From Kuschelorhynchus macadamiae (lineage: Eukaryota; Arthropoda; Insecta; Coleoptera; Curculionidae): 64,000 nt of DNA. How positions within the stretch are numbered: the first letter of the stretch is position 1; each line of letters begins with the position of its first letter. Under the pieces are notes generated by a model, which made no database searches, had not been told where the DNA came from, and saw nothing but the letters and a program-made list of their open reading frames with translations. A program made the translations under genes and the position numbers. Shown one piece after another: positions 1 to 12,229 of the stretch. Where the stretch lies: NCBI GenBank assembly GCA_030620095.1, contig JAUTXW010002103.1, positions 3,220,001-3,284,000 of the forward strand. Direction: 5' to 3'.

Positions 1-697
1 CTGCAGCCACATGTCTCTTATTTCTTCTATGCTGAGTGGTCTGAGAAGAATAGGCAGCTCAACGTTCAAAAAATGTAAATATCTTTGTCCATTAAGTGGT
101 TCATTAAAAAAATACGGACCTATAATATGGTTTCCAATGATTCCACACTAAACATTTAATGACCAGTGATTTTGATGTTGTACCTCTCGTACCCAGTGCT
201 CCATTGCTTCTAAATGTAGCTTCATCGGAAAACATGATATTCGCTAAAAAGTCCGGATATGCTTCTATTTGCCTTATCATTAAGTTGCAAAAATTAACAC
301 GCCTTTCAAAACCTTCATCGTGCAATTCTTGGTGTAATTCCATATGATATGGATGATATTTATATCTTTTTGTGGTCCTGCTTACTGTAGATTGTGATGT
401 CTCAGTTACACTAGCAAGTTGTCGACTACTTAAAATGGGATTTTCTTCTATATGAAGTAGAATTTCTTTATCTCTCTTTATCTTGATTTGTAGCAATTTT
501 ATTGACAATGTTCTCTTCGAATATGCCATATTGCCACTAGCATCAAATCTCTTCATGACATTTTGAAAGGCCACTTTAGAAGGCGAGCGTCGATCCGGAT
601 ATTTTGCTTCATATAGCCGTTTGGCCAGAAGGCAATTTTTTTGAGCTTCACCCAATATATAGACCATATCTATCATTTCATTTTGTGAAAAATTCAT
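1..697 (-). pseudogene. DUF4817-type mariner-like transposase, broken, cut by window edge
   Basis: The frame from 697 down to 104 begins MNFSQNEMIDMVYILGEAQK and has the N-terminal helix-turn-helix region (DUF4817) typical of insect Tc1/mariner-related transposases, followed by the start of the DDE domain (IMFSDEATFRSNG). After about position 200 the frame shifts. The expected continuation (QHQNHWSLNV, then CGIIGNHIIGPYFF) is readable in another frame, with a TAG where family members usually have Trp. The C-terminal half lies outside the window. The element sits in the Smg1 intron downstream of the large exon and is on the same strand. It is a dead copy. Confidence 0.8.
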
Positions 698-2440
698 AAT
701 AAATTAGACCAGAATACGAAAGACGAAATACAATGCACTAACAACAACACATTTTTGACATTTCATACATTTAGTCGCCAGTTGCTATGGACTGTTTTTT
801 CCATGGCTACTTTGATTGATCGAGTTGTTGATTTTCTAAATTACCCAAAAAAGGGAAATTTGAAAATATTTCGAAAACTATTGAAGATAGGTATATAATG
901 TGTTTAATAAAAGTTGTAGATTTTTTATTCTTAACAAGACTAAATAAAAATATACAGGGGGTTCCATTAAAAAAAAACTGAAATAAATTGGTTTGAAAAT
1001 GTTAAAGTTGGGCATTTAAATTTGTGTATGTAATATCTTCAATATTACGAAAGCAGTCTTTTATTCCATGCCTATTTTGTGCAGAAGCAAAATATTTTAT
1101 TTTTAGTGGCACAACTAGGCGTTATAATGCTAATCATAAATGTGCATCAAATTTATTTTTTTTTGTTTAAAGCTAAATATTTAAGAAAGTATCAATTTTA
1201 GCCATATAACATGTTATACAAAAAAGTGTTAGATTTGTATGTAGAATTTAAAAATCAAGTCAAATATAGGGTGTCCCATTTAAAAAAAATACAACTTTTA
1301 ATTGCCCTACTTTTTTAACGCACAACGTATAATTTAAAATATTTTTAAAATGAGCACGACTTACATATATATCCCACAGCATAAACAGTTTGTTTCCAGA
1401 TTTTACCTGTTCGATGTAAATTTACTTTTTCCAATCGTTGACTCACCCTGTACATTTCAGTATTCCAGATATGAACTGTTACAAACAGTATTTTTGTTCA
1501 AATATTAAAGTGTAACAATTACTTAAATATGTGGATAAATAATTAAATGTTGACAACGTGGTTTGCGCATGTCCAGATTCAATTCCGGTAACACATTTTT
1601 CAGATTCTTTACTTTTCGGCCATACATATTATCCCCACACGTAATCATTGTTTTGAACCGAGCTATCTCAAAGAGTCAGTTTGAAACAGATTTAAACGCA
1701 GTTATCTAAAACCAGGTTTACCTAAACCCATTTTTTAGAAAACCAATGTTGTGTCTGTATTTTATAAAAACTGAATTTAAATACATCTCTATGGCCCAAT
1801 AAAAAAAAATGCTTTTTTGAACTAGCCAAAATTTACATTGTTAAACTCTCTTGTAGATGCTAAAAATTTCAAAAAAGTTACAAAAATCAACAAAAATAAT
1901 GCAGTTCAATTTTATTGTGTCCTAAACAAAAACGTTCCCCATTTCTTTTTCCTAAATGAGATAGTTTAAAAGACAATTCGCTCAGAAACTATAGTTAATT
2001 CTCTCCCACTGACATTTATCAAAAGAAAAATGTGAAAATTGTGAGTTCGTCCGGGCCCAGGGTCAAATTTATAATAATTTTACCAAAAATTATTATGTTT
2101 TGATGTTTTACAGTTAATATCAAAGGTGAAATTTTTTGCTACATGTGATAATTTATTTTTACGAGAAAATGGGCATATATAGTAGCGCGTGTATCGGGTG
2201 ATCTTATATATTTTGCACCCCCGCATTTGGGATATTTACTACTATACTACACAAAACTTTAAATAAAAAGTCAGACATATTTACCAAACTTTTGTTTTTT
2301 CTAATGGAACATCCAGTATATTGATTTTTATTTTGAAAGAAATTTTATGCTGAACATTAAAAAAACGGTATGTATCCATATAAATACCATAGACATCAAT
2401 GCTTAAATGAAAATGACAAAGCAAGGAGACTATTTTTTTT
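698..2440. other. Smg1 intron with Tc1/mariner-type terminal motifs
   Basis: No coding region is visible. The stretch holds motifs like the ends of Tc1/mariner elements and MITEs: TACAGGGGGTTCC near 954, TAGGGTGTCCC near 1265 and its inverse CACCCTGTACA near 1445. They could bound one or two old non-autonomous copies, but I could not pair complete inverted repeats. The rest is AT-rich intron sequence. Confidence 0.35.
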
Positions 2441-2442
2441 TG

Positions 2443-2985
2443 TAGAGAAATTCTGGCGAGGCTAGATGAAGACCAAAATTTGTTTTCAAAAATTTTATGC
2501 AACGATCCGTCGACATTTTGCACCTCAGGGTCACCTAACAAGAAAAACTTGCTTTTCTGGGCTGATGCTAATCCTCACAATATAATGAAAATGAAAACCG
2601 TTCAGATGCGTTACCCTTGGCCAACTCAATAATTTGGCAACCAGATGGTGCTCCCCAGCATAATGTTGCTAGAGTAACTGATTATCTTAACATGAATTAT
2701 CGATTGTGGATTGGTAGATATGGACCTATATTATGGCCGCCGAACAGCCCTGATTTGACCCTTGGGTACCTTCCCTTGGAAAAAAAATAAAATATATTTC
2801 AAACCCAGCGAAAACGTAATCCACATACAAGAACGCATATCCTACGAGATAAAAGAAATAATGAAAATTCAGAGTGGATAATAAACACCAAATAGGGTAT
2901 CAAAAGTGTATAGAAGCAAATGGAAGTCATTACGAACTCTAAAAATGTTGATGATTTAATAATTTTCACTTCTAAACTCAATTGG
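2443..2985 (+). pseudogene. Degenerate mariner-like transposase, C-terminal half
   Basis: Plus-strand frames give ILARLDEDQNLFSKILCNDP, then NKKNLLFWADANPHN, then (after a frameshift) IIWQPDGAPQHNVARVTDYL, LWIGRYGPILWPPNSPDL, and a decayed tail resembling KSLRTLK. This is the DDE catalytic part of the same DUF4817-associated transposase family seen at 1-697, in the opposite orientation. Several stops and shifts make it a fossil. The first 60 codons or so of a normal copy are not recognisable upstream. Confidence 0.75.
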
Positions 2986-3813
2986 TTGCATTCTAAAATA
3001 ACTATAATTTGTTCCGAAATTTCATTAACTATTTTTTAGCCTCTAAATTCTAAATATAAAGTTATAAAATGGCCATATTTGTATTACTTTTGAACATAAG
3101 CGAATTATAAGACTACTTAAGTTATTTTTAAAAATTGCAATAATCGACCTAATTCATCAAAATAAAATTTAAATCATACATATATGAACCACCATAAAAA
3201 TTTTTTTCAATGTATCATATTATAAAAAATCTGTAAAAACCCTAAAAGTTTGGTATTTAAACATAAGAGACCACCAGGTACAACGTGACAACTGCCTGCT
3301 TGACGCCATCCATTTTCACTTAATTTGGTTGATTTCTTTTCTCCACATACGTAAAAGACGACACTCAATACAATAAACGGGATAATCGTGAATTTTATCT
3401 TTTATTTCGTATATTAGTCACCTGGAAAAAATAGCAGCAGAAAAAGAAATAAATTTAGAGAAAAAGATCGATTTTGACAGTTGTGAGGGAGGGATATTTA
3501 GTTCTCAATAACTCGAAAACTATTAACTAATAATTAAATGTAAAGCTCCATCACAATTTATAAGGTTTTTATTTGCGACTGATCAGAAAACTTTCGAAAA
3601 TTTCGAGAAACTGGATTGATTGTGTAAATTACACAATATGGTTATCATTAATAAGATGGCAATATTAACCTATTAAATCTAAAACCACAGATTAAACTAC
3701 CAAGATGCATCAAATAATTTTAAACATTACAGGATTCTTCTAAAATAGGCTAAACTAAACACATTTTTATTCGTCTATATCTCCTCATTATCAATAATAA
3801 ATAGAACAATTAC
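2986..3813. other. Smg1 intron, start (donor side)
   Basis: This is AT-rich sequence just after the 5' splice site at 3813. I looked on the minus strand for the next Smg1 exon (the linker before the kinase domain and the kinase motifs) and found none here or anywhere down to position 1. Confidence 0.5.
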
Positions 3814-6800
3814 CTTTTCAATTTCATACTCCAACTGATGTTGCCTCTTTGTAGTCTCAGACTGGTGCTGAGCGAGCGTTCCCAACCATAACTCGTCCCA
3901 CAACAAAGTGATTCGTCTCAATTCTTTAACTAACATTTGAACTTGAGATATCGTCTCCGGATCCTGCTTACTCAATGTATCCACCATAGTTTTGAAACAT
4001 GTCTGCAGCGTGTTGTTCGTCCAATCTTCGTTATCGCTCTCGTAATTGTCTTCTTCGTTATCAAGATCGTTTTCTTCGTTTTCGTCATTGTTTTGTGACA
4101 GACAATCTTTCGGAAGTTTAATTTCGCTGAAGTCGAACTTGAGCCCTCCCTCCAAAGCTCCAACTACAGCAGGGAATGTGATGAGTTGCGGAGCATCTTC
4201 AGCTACCCGGCAAAGTAGCTCAGATACTCTATGTCTTACATAGCTCTCAGGATGATTTAGTCTCGAAAACAGCTGAGGAATGATAACCTTCCAGGGTTCT
4301 GTTGGAGTAGTCTGCAAACCTTCTTCTAAGATGCTCTGCAATTCCAAAGCATACTTGACAATCAACCTTAGCAGTCTCAGAGTTATAGTGATTGTGTAGC
4401 AGTCACTTCTTTTGGTCACATTTTCAGGGTTCATTACCAAATGAAGATACTTGAAATAAGCTTCGGCGCTTAAAGAGTAATAATTGTAAATGCTCTTTTG
4501 AGTGTTCTTCCATATCTGTATTAAACTTCTCAACTGATCTTCTGTGGCATTTTTCAAGACGCCAACTGTCTGTAATTGATTTTGGATCATATCCGTCGTA
4601 TTGATTTCGTTAGAGTCTATATCTTCCTCGCCGATAATCACAGCTCTCGTTTGCGATAAGATGAGGAATATTTTTGTCAAATCTTCTTCGGAAGTTTCAA
4701 AGGGCAAAAGAGCCTTGATTTCCAAACAGTGCTCGTCAGATAAGTTGTTCTTAATATTGGAACTGTGATCTACGATCTTTTTTCCCCATTTGTAACACCA
4801 CGTGCCAAAGGTATTCCAACTCTTTGCCACACTCGAGCATTGATGGGCGCTGAACTGTAAAAGTTTTCCTATGGCCATCTCGTTGAGCGGGATTATACTG
4901 GCGGCTGAAGGTTCCATCATACCTATCTCTGGCAAAACCATGATCAATTTCCCCAAGGGGCTACTCATTTCGGTGATGTTGACATTATCGTTATTCTGCA
5001 TCCAATTGGCTAACTTCAACAAAATTTTGCTGCTTATTTTTCTATGTTCAATACTTCCGTAAAGCTCAGCGTATTTAGAAATTGCCGTCGAAACTGAGGC
5101 GCACAAATGGAAAGCTATCTGACGAGTCTCCTCGCTGTAATAGCAAACTTTTATTACTTCTGACATGGCCCTGGCCGTATCTAGAGTACATATGGTGATA
5201 TCGGAAAACTTATCAATGAATTCGCTCAGTCCAATCATGTCAATATGTTCGTCGTTGGAGAATTCCACGCCCTTATCTTTGAAAAATTTAAATATCTGAC
5301 GTGAAGCTAGATTCAAATTCTTTTCTTTACGGGCTCGTTTAATAATGTCTAACCTCAAATTACTGGAAAATATATTGAAACCTTGATTTTGTACTTTGCC
5401 AAAGTATTCTGACCACCAAAGGATTTTGCGCAAGACTGAGGTGTCTACTTTGTTAATTTCGTTTTCGAAATTCTCGGACACCAAAAAGACAGTGTGAGCC
5501 GGAAAGTTTTCAGCTACATTTTTAAGTCCTATGGCGACGTACTGAAGTAACGAGTAATTTTGCAAAAATTCGCAAGGGGCCAACGGTAATAAATCTTGGA
5601 TATTCTTCTGAATGACTGAAAGACTATTGTCAATTTTATCCGTTACAAAAGTATCACTACCTGCTGCTAACTTTAAGGCATAATTATACAGGTTTGTCTC
5701 TGTAGTCGTTAAGTTTTCGTATATACTCCACGTAGATTCTTCTTCTTTAACCTTCCAAGTAGCGAGTTGTTGAAGAGCATGTTCATCCATTTCCAAATCA
5801 AAAAGACTCCTATTGCATTCCCAGTCGGTAGTGTTGAACCAGTATTTTTTTCCATTGTCCACATTAGAAATTTCATTTTCTGTGTGCCATTCAAAAAGAT
5901 CAACCCAGTTATTCAATTCTTTGTAGCAAACAACAATTTGGTCCTCAATAAAATTAATCACATCTTGTTCCAGCTTTTTCTCTTCTTTATCAGTATAAGA
6001 CTCCTGCAGTATCTTTTTATAGCCTTCCACGGCCAATTCATACCTTTTTGACGCTTGGTCGGCTGAAAACTTTATCCACGTATATCTTTTACCAGTTTGA
6101 ATTTTACACCATGTGTACAAACCATACAAAGCTTCTGGCTCCTTTAAGTTTAAAAGAGCCAGCGTGACAAACATGGCCACTCTTTCAAATTCAGGGGTGC
6201 TGGCTTTGTTTGCTGTAACTAGATCTTTCAGCATACACTGACCATGTTTGAGGGCGATGCTACTTTCGCCACAATGAAGGGCTACGTGCATGACGACCAT
6301 GCGGATTCTGGAAAGCCACTCATTGCAAGTATTGGTATTGGCTATGAAGAAGGATCTGACTGTTTTGCTAGGTTGCGGAATCGCCACTGCACACCCTTCA
6401 GACGCATTATAAATGCACTTTTCCAGATGTTCGACAAAATGCAAAAGCATTCTGACTCTGTTGGCACTTTTTTCGTTCAATCGATCACTGGTTTTCTTCA
6501 TCATGACCAAATCGTTGCCGAGCTGATTAAGCGCACTCTCAATTTTGGTAAAAGTCTCATTTGGCTTGCCCAAAGGCGTGCGAAGTTTGTAGTTAACGCA
6601 GAACTGGGCAGCCTCCAAGGTACACCAATTAGTTAGAACCTGCCTCGAATTAATCGCCAAATCGTAAAACAGTTCCATATTCATCTGAGATTCACAATCC
6701 TGGGTCCAACAACTGGTAAATATCTCTTCTAGAAAATCTGGATGGATACTATTTTTGTGCAATAAAAACTGCATGAATTTTTTGAACTGTTCTGGAAACA

Positions 6801-8701
6801 TCTCCCCATCGACAGAGCCATTCAAGTGCAAATTTTGGGCCATATAAATCATGTAACTATTGAAATCTTTCGAATTGCAGCTTTTTTGACTGGAGCTATT
6901 AATAATGTTGACTTTGTTGAATTCCACTATGGCTATGTCCCATGGAATGTTAGCTGATAATTTAGAATATCTGTCCTTTAGGTGTAGATTATTCGAAGTC
7001 ATGTGCAACTTGCACAAATCACTGACATTCGTCAAGAACACGTTGCTCCACGCAAGTTGTTTATTGCTAAGTAGTTTTTCAAGATTTTCACAGACAGCTT
7101 CAATAACGTGGACATTAAAATGATACCCACATTTCACCAAGACATCAGTAACTAAGGTAAACTTTTCGTGCAAGTAAAATGCTTCCAAATAGCTATCTGA
7201 ATTGATTAGTATGTCATTAAGCCACTGCAAAAGAAGTAAAGCAACTTCCGCTGAGGTTTCAATCTTAAGGCATTTATACAAAACCTCAAGGATGACAGCA
7301 AAATTGCCTGAATTAGGTGAAGTGCTTGGTACATCGTTGATATTCAGGCCTTCTGTCAAAGCGAATCGATTGATTTCTTGTTTGTTAGTGACCAAACCAC
7401 TATTCGATATAAAATGATTGTAACATTTGCAGTGGGAAAACAAGAGGTACAGCAAACTAAATTGTATGTAAGGTGTCTTTTTAGCTAAAGTGAAGTCGTG
7501 CGGCCTTAGATTCACCCCGACAAGTTCTAAGATACTAGGTTTCAAGGCCCACATAACAATAATCGAACTGGCATTTGCCAGCTGTGACAGACACCTTAAA
7601 AGAAACATTATAGTTAATTCAGGATTTTCAGAACCTTCCAGGATTTCGCCCTCAGAGGAGGCGAAAGGGTTGTTCTGAACAATAGGCTTATATTTGGGAA
7701 CAATCTGCAAGTAGAACCTTTCTAAATCGCCCAGGACATATCTATATGCTTCTTGAAGTAAAGAGACGTTTTTTAGGTTGAGCAAAGCCTGGTAAACACA
7801 AATAACGGAGTTCTGAATATTCGTGTAAGGAGACGAGCGAAGTTTGACAATGTCACTCTTTGGCCCAATCAGTTTCTCTATCAACTCCATAGGAAGATTG
7901 GCCGACAGTTCCTTAACCACTTTCGCCACAAGAAGCAACATTGACACCACAGCGCTGTCATGAAAATCATTGATAAGGGTTAATTGCAAATCCAGCAGAT
8001 TGTAGATAGAATTGCTCAAGCTCTGAGATTTTGTATCCAAATAGGACAACAACTGAGAAATACAATCGTTAGCAGCAATCACAAGATTTTCTGGCAAAAA
8101 GTTATCTAAGGCATCTGTTACGGTTTTAATAATGCTTGCCAGACAAGTTACTATAAAATCAGTAGTTACAGACTTGTTATTACTTGGGTGAAAATTGACA
8201 TCTAGGCATTTTAACACTGTATTGAGAGCTAAAATTAAAACTGTGACATGGTCGATATTATCAGGTAAACTTAATTCTGTACTGTAGTTGGTTATATCTT
8301 CCAAGAAATTCTCTATCAGTGACACTGAAAATTCTATATGGTATTTAAAGTGATGTGACAATTTCTGCATGTTCTTGGAAATAAACTCTATGTTAGAGAG
8401 AGGCTGTGTGTGATCTACGTGCCAGCCAAATAATAGGTCAATTGTGTCGCGAAACTGATTATAAAACTCGTTTGGATACATTTCTACAACGATAACCAAT
8501 ATTTCCAGGATGGCTTTGAAAACCTCAGCGTTTTCGGTAACTTCGATAGCTGCTACTAAGTTGTTTATAAGACTTTCAATGTACTCCTCTAAAACTGATT
8601 TTTTCATCTCCATGGCAAAGGTCTCCTTAAAACTAGACATCAACAGAATTTGCATTTCTTCATAGCTGGTGTTAATCTTTGAAAAAAGCCAGTTATGGTA
8701 T
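3814..8701 (-). CDS. Smg1: SMG1 kinase, large internal exon (residues about 219-1848)
   Basis: SMG1 is the PI3K-related kinase that phosphorylates UPF1 in nonsense-mediated mRNA decay. This 4888-bp exon runs from the acceptor ttctttgcag|A (8702) to the donor GAAAAG|GTAATT (3813) with no stop in 1630 codons. Conserved family stretches include FGWHVDHTQ (about residue 310), AAQF..KLRTPLG, a CNEWLSRIRM segment, LRLLRLIVKYALELQSILEE, PWKVIIPQLFSRLNHPE (about 1698) and LLWDELWLG near the end. These place it as the HEAT-repeat solenoid plus FAT region. An acidic run (DENEEN..NEEDNYESDNED) lies near residue 1750. The exon ends in phase 0 just before the FRB-like/kinase part, so no catalytic residues are in the window. 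The first in-exon ATG (8655) is not the true start, because the frame is open back to the acceptor and joins exon 4 in frame. Confidence 0.95.
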
Positions 8702-9345
8702 CTGCAAAGAAGAATTTCAAAACTGAAGATTTATAGTTTATATGTTTTAACCAACGTTTGGTAAGAAACAATACAATACAAAATCTATTAAAATCATAGT
8801 TTTAAAATAAAATTCACAATTTTATTTATTATCACTAGATTTGTGCAAAGCACCTGACACTGTAAATCATATGATTTTATTGAGGAGCCTCTACAATAAT
8901 GGTATAAGAGGTCAATTCATTCTTTGTTTGAAAATTATTTAAGAAATCGCAACCAATATGTTCAAATTGGAAACAAAACTAGTTCTTTAAAAAAAATTAA
9001 ATGTAATGTTTTCTCTTTGAAAAAAGCCAGTTATGGTATCTGCAAAGAAGAATTTCAAAACGGAAGATTTATAGCTTATATGTTTTAACCAACGTTTGGT
9101 AAAAAACAATACAATACAAAATCTATTAAAATCATAGTTTTAAAATAAAATTCACAATTTTATTTATTACCACTAGATTTATGCAAGGCACCTGACACTG
9201 TAAATCATATGATTTTATTGAGTACAATATTGGTATAAGAGGTCAATTCATTCTTTGTTTGAAAATTATTTAAGAAATCGCAACCAATATGTTTAAATTG
9301 GAAACACAAAAAGTTTTTTAAAAAAAATTAAATGTAGTGTTCCTC
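8676..9345. repeat. Tandem duplication, two copies of about 335 bp, spanning the Smg1 exon 5 acceptor
   Basis: Copy 1 (about 8676-9010) starts inside Smg1 exon 5 and covers the splice acceptor, the intron end and a piece of LINE reverse transcriptase. Copy 2 (about 9016-9345) repeats it almost base for base, with a period of 338 that drifts by small deletions. Shared landmarks are gaaaaaagccagttatgg at 8681 and 9019, then the acceptor complement ctgcaaagaag, then accaacgtttggta. Copy 2 therefore carries a second minus-strand splice acceptor and about 25 bp of duplicated exon edge. Confidence 0.9.
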
Positions 9346-9373
9346 AGGGATCAATACTGAGACCAATTTTGTT

Positions 9374-9440
<67 letters not shown>

Positions 9441-10140
9441 AGCAAGTTATTTGCATATGATACAATTATTTATTTTACTGAAAATCCTACCCAAATGTGA
9501 TTCCTTGCTTGGCTAAATTCTTATAAATTATCACTCAATTTTAACAAGTCTTCATTTATGTTTATAAATAAAGTTAAAATCAAATACATTACACCAAATT
9601 TATTTTTTAATGGAAATATTATTAAATATTCAGAATTTTTAGGAATATATATAGATGAGAACCTTAACTGGAATAAACAAATTCAAACTTTAAGATGAAA
9701 TATTCAACTGATAATAGGAATAATGTATAAATTTGGAACCAATATTCCATACCTAAGAAATATATATTTTGCACTAGTGTATTCAAAATTACAATATTTA
9801 ACTTCAATCTGGGAAAGTGCCAATCTGACAATATTAAAGCCTCTCAAAAGATTATAAAAAAACTATCAATTTTGGAATCCACTATCAATTTATGCAAACC
9901 TAATAATTATCTAGAAATTAAAAATGTGCATTCTATAAATATTAATGAGAGATTATCTAATATAAATTTTACCACTACAACATATCATGACCTAATAATA
10001 CCAGATATTGCAATAATTTATAAATGGTGAGGTAAAAAGTAGTTTTAGCAAAAAATCTTTACTTCATTGTAGAATTCAAATGTATAAACTACCTCAATTT
10101 TTAAAAATAATAAAATTTTTCTCAAAATTTAAAAAAGTTA
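8826..10140 (+). pseudogene. Jockey-like LINE reverse transcriptase fragment, degenerate
   Basis: Plus-strand frames read as reverse transcriptase: TVNHMILL with NNGIRGQF in the first duplicated unit, the GVPQGSILGP-type motif degraded at about 9340-9375, SKLFAYDTIIYFTE after the TA tract, FLGIYIDENLNWNKQI, and a C-terminal RIQMYKLPQFLKIIKFFSKF ending near 10140. Frameshifts, stops and two microsatellites break it up. It lies in Smg1 intron 4, opposite in orientation to the gene. Confidence 0.85.
9379..9438. repeat. TA microsatellite inside LINE ORF
   Basis: About 30 uninterrupted TA units. It sits exactly where the reverse transcriptase frame would read LFLLYI-Y, between the GVPQG motif and the YADD region. 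Confidence 0.97.
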
Positions 10141-10141
10141 C

Positions 10142-10144
<3 letters not shown>

Positions 10145-10225
<81 letters not shown>
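10145..10225. repeat. TA microsatellite at LINE 3' end
   Basis: About 40 uninterrupted AT units directly following the last recognisable LINE codons (FKKVTKY). Confidence 0.97.
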
Positions 10226-10228
<3 letters not shown>

Positions 10229-10855
10229 AAATCGGAAAAAATTAACGCGGTTGGACTATTATATAGTAGAAAAAGGATTTTTTGGGAAGACTGCTAAAAC
10301 AATGAAATTTGGCCAAATACAGACACGTGTTTCTGACTTAAGGTCTTCATCTGTAAGTTAACAGACGAGTACAACTAGCGTCAAAATTAATACCCAAAAC
10401 CACACCAAAGTCACCAACATGAGCAAAACCGCGCGACGTTTGTGGTTACCAAGATAACATCCGAAATCTTCGCCGGTCTTGATACTTGAAACTCAGAACC
10501 CAAGAGTAATTGTCATGGAAACCAAGAAACATTCTTCAATTGTTTTTCTAACGCCAACATGAATTAAACAAACGACTGTTCACACGTGGAATTGCATTGT
10601 TAATACAGAGAGGTTTTTGCAAGGGCTACTTTGATTTTTGATATTATTGAACATATTTGCTACAAACAAATATGACTAGTAAACTGGCTCCCGGAACATT
10701 GAAGGACTTTCTTCGGCTGTGAGTCGCTTATTTCGTGACAAATCGACCTAGGATTAGAACTAAGCAAAAAACAGTTCAGAAAAATGTCTCTAATAATTAA
10801 TATTGGCACGGGCATCAACATATTTTAACCTTTCCATAACACGTGTAAATTGAGC
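10226..10855. other. Smg1 intron 4, unassigned
   Basis: Mixed-composition sequence with a GC-richer patch (about 10240-10720) that looks repeat-derived. I could not assign it to a family and see no coding frame. Confidence 0.3.
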
Positions 10856-11178
10856 GGGGTGTCCGAATAAGACGCCCTCCCGTTATTTTATAAAAAATCA
10901 TAAAAGAGAAAAAATTGAAAATAAAAGTTTCGTGGTTTGGTCTAAAGTTGTAACTTATCAAAACATCATTTTCACGGGTCAATATCGCAAAAACAAATTA
11001 ATTTTCTGGTATTGTGGTTTATATAAAAAAATACTTAGAATTAGTAAAGAAGGAAAAATAAGAAAATTCAAACCTGTCCAAAAAAACTGTGTACCCTGTA
11101 TAAATAAAAAGTTAATATCTTCTCTATCTCCTACATTTTCCGACATAAGGAGATATGGCGTCTTATTTCGGACACCCC
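10856..11178. mobile_element. MITE with 20-bp terminal inverted repeats
   Basis: The left end GGGGTGTCCGAATAAGACGC and the right end (gcgtcttatttcggacacccc) are inverted copies differing by one base insertion. The 323-bp interior is AT-rich; the 96-codon open frame across it shows no family features. The ends resemble the CAGGGTGTCC ends of Tc1/mariner-type elements, so it is probably a non-autonomous derivative. Confidence 0.85.
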
Positions 11179-12200
11179 GTACATTACTGCGGCATGAGAA
11201 GGAAAAAGTTGTAAAAGTTTAAAAGAGGTGACCAGTGTGCGTACATATTAGAATTTGCCAGACTCTATTTTTATATTTATTACGTTAGCAGTATCACACT
11301 GGACATCATAAAATTAATTTATTCCATGTTTATTCTGCAAAAAACGCAAATAAATTCATTTGTAAGCAAACGTAGTTACTCTTGCTTAATCCTCGTACAC
11401 AAAAAATTCATTATAAGTTAACTGGACAGAAATGTTTTTTTTGGTTGTTTCTTTGTCCTGGTATCATTTTGACACAAAAAAAATCGAAAAGAAAACAAGA
11501 TCAAAATTTTTGCAGTTTATTTCGTGACAAATGAAGGTAGCCTTAAAATCAAAAAACCGTTTGGGCAAAAAGGTCTACTCTACCTAATATTCGCATGAGA
11601 ATCAACAAATCTTAACCATTAATATATAACAGACGCGCAGTTTAAGAGTGAAATTTCTAAAAAAAATTGAGTTGCCCATCATTTATGACTATCACATCCT
11701 GTATAATATCTTTGTGTTCCCATGCCTACTTTGTAAAAACAGCCTGAATTATGGATTAATTTTTGAAAAAATATCGAATTTCCCAATTAAACCATGTACA
11801 GTGAAAACAAATGAAGCTAGGCAAAATCGGTAGAAATTGTTTTTTGGTATTCGTCCATAGATAATTTAGTCGTGAACAAAAAATTCTAAAATTATTTTTC
11901 TTAGATTCTCGGAACTAACAAAATTTGCAAAAAATGAAAGGATTTCATATAACTCTCGGTATAGTGCAGTTGCCATTGCAAATAGCGATTATGGCCTAGA
12001 GGTAAGCAAGTAGGGGGATTGCGCAATCACATGCAGAAAAAATAAGATCAAAATCTTTTTGTGCTTCAAAAATATTCGTCTTTGAATTTTACCAAAAATA
12101 TGCTTATCGCCAAAAAAATCTATTAATACTGCAATATTATCCTCCATAAAAGTCACTCAACTCAAGGAACAACACATTGGTACTTTATCGTAATTCTAGT
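11179..12200. other. Smg1 intron 4, no recognised feature
   Basis: AT-rich sequence without convincing coding frames or paired repeats. The short open frame at 11648-11833 has no recognisable motif. Confidence 0.35.
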
Positions 12201-12229
12201 TGTGCTTTTGATGTAATGTAATAATGTAA

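Noticed and set aside
2281..2541. 86-codon minus-strand open frame
   Set aside because: It lies antisense to the transposase fossil at 2443-2985 and shows no family motif.
1..3813. Smg1 kinase-domain exons
   Set aside because: I searched the minus strand for the pre-kinase linker and the kinase catalytic and activation-loop motifs and saw only transposon fossils and AT-rich sequence.
6244..6636. 130-codon plus-strand open frame
   Set aside because: It is antisense to the strongly conserved Smg1 exon; the frame is a by-product of Smg1 codon use.
10932..11222. 96-codon plus-strand open frame
   Set aside because: It spans the MITE interior and runs past its right inverted repeat; lysine-rich low complexity, no motif.
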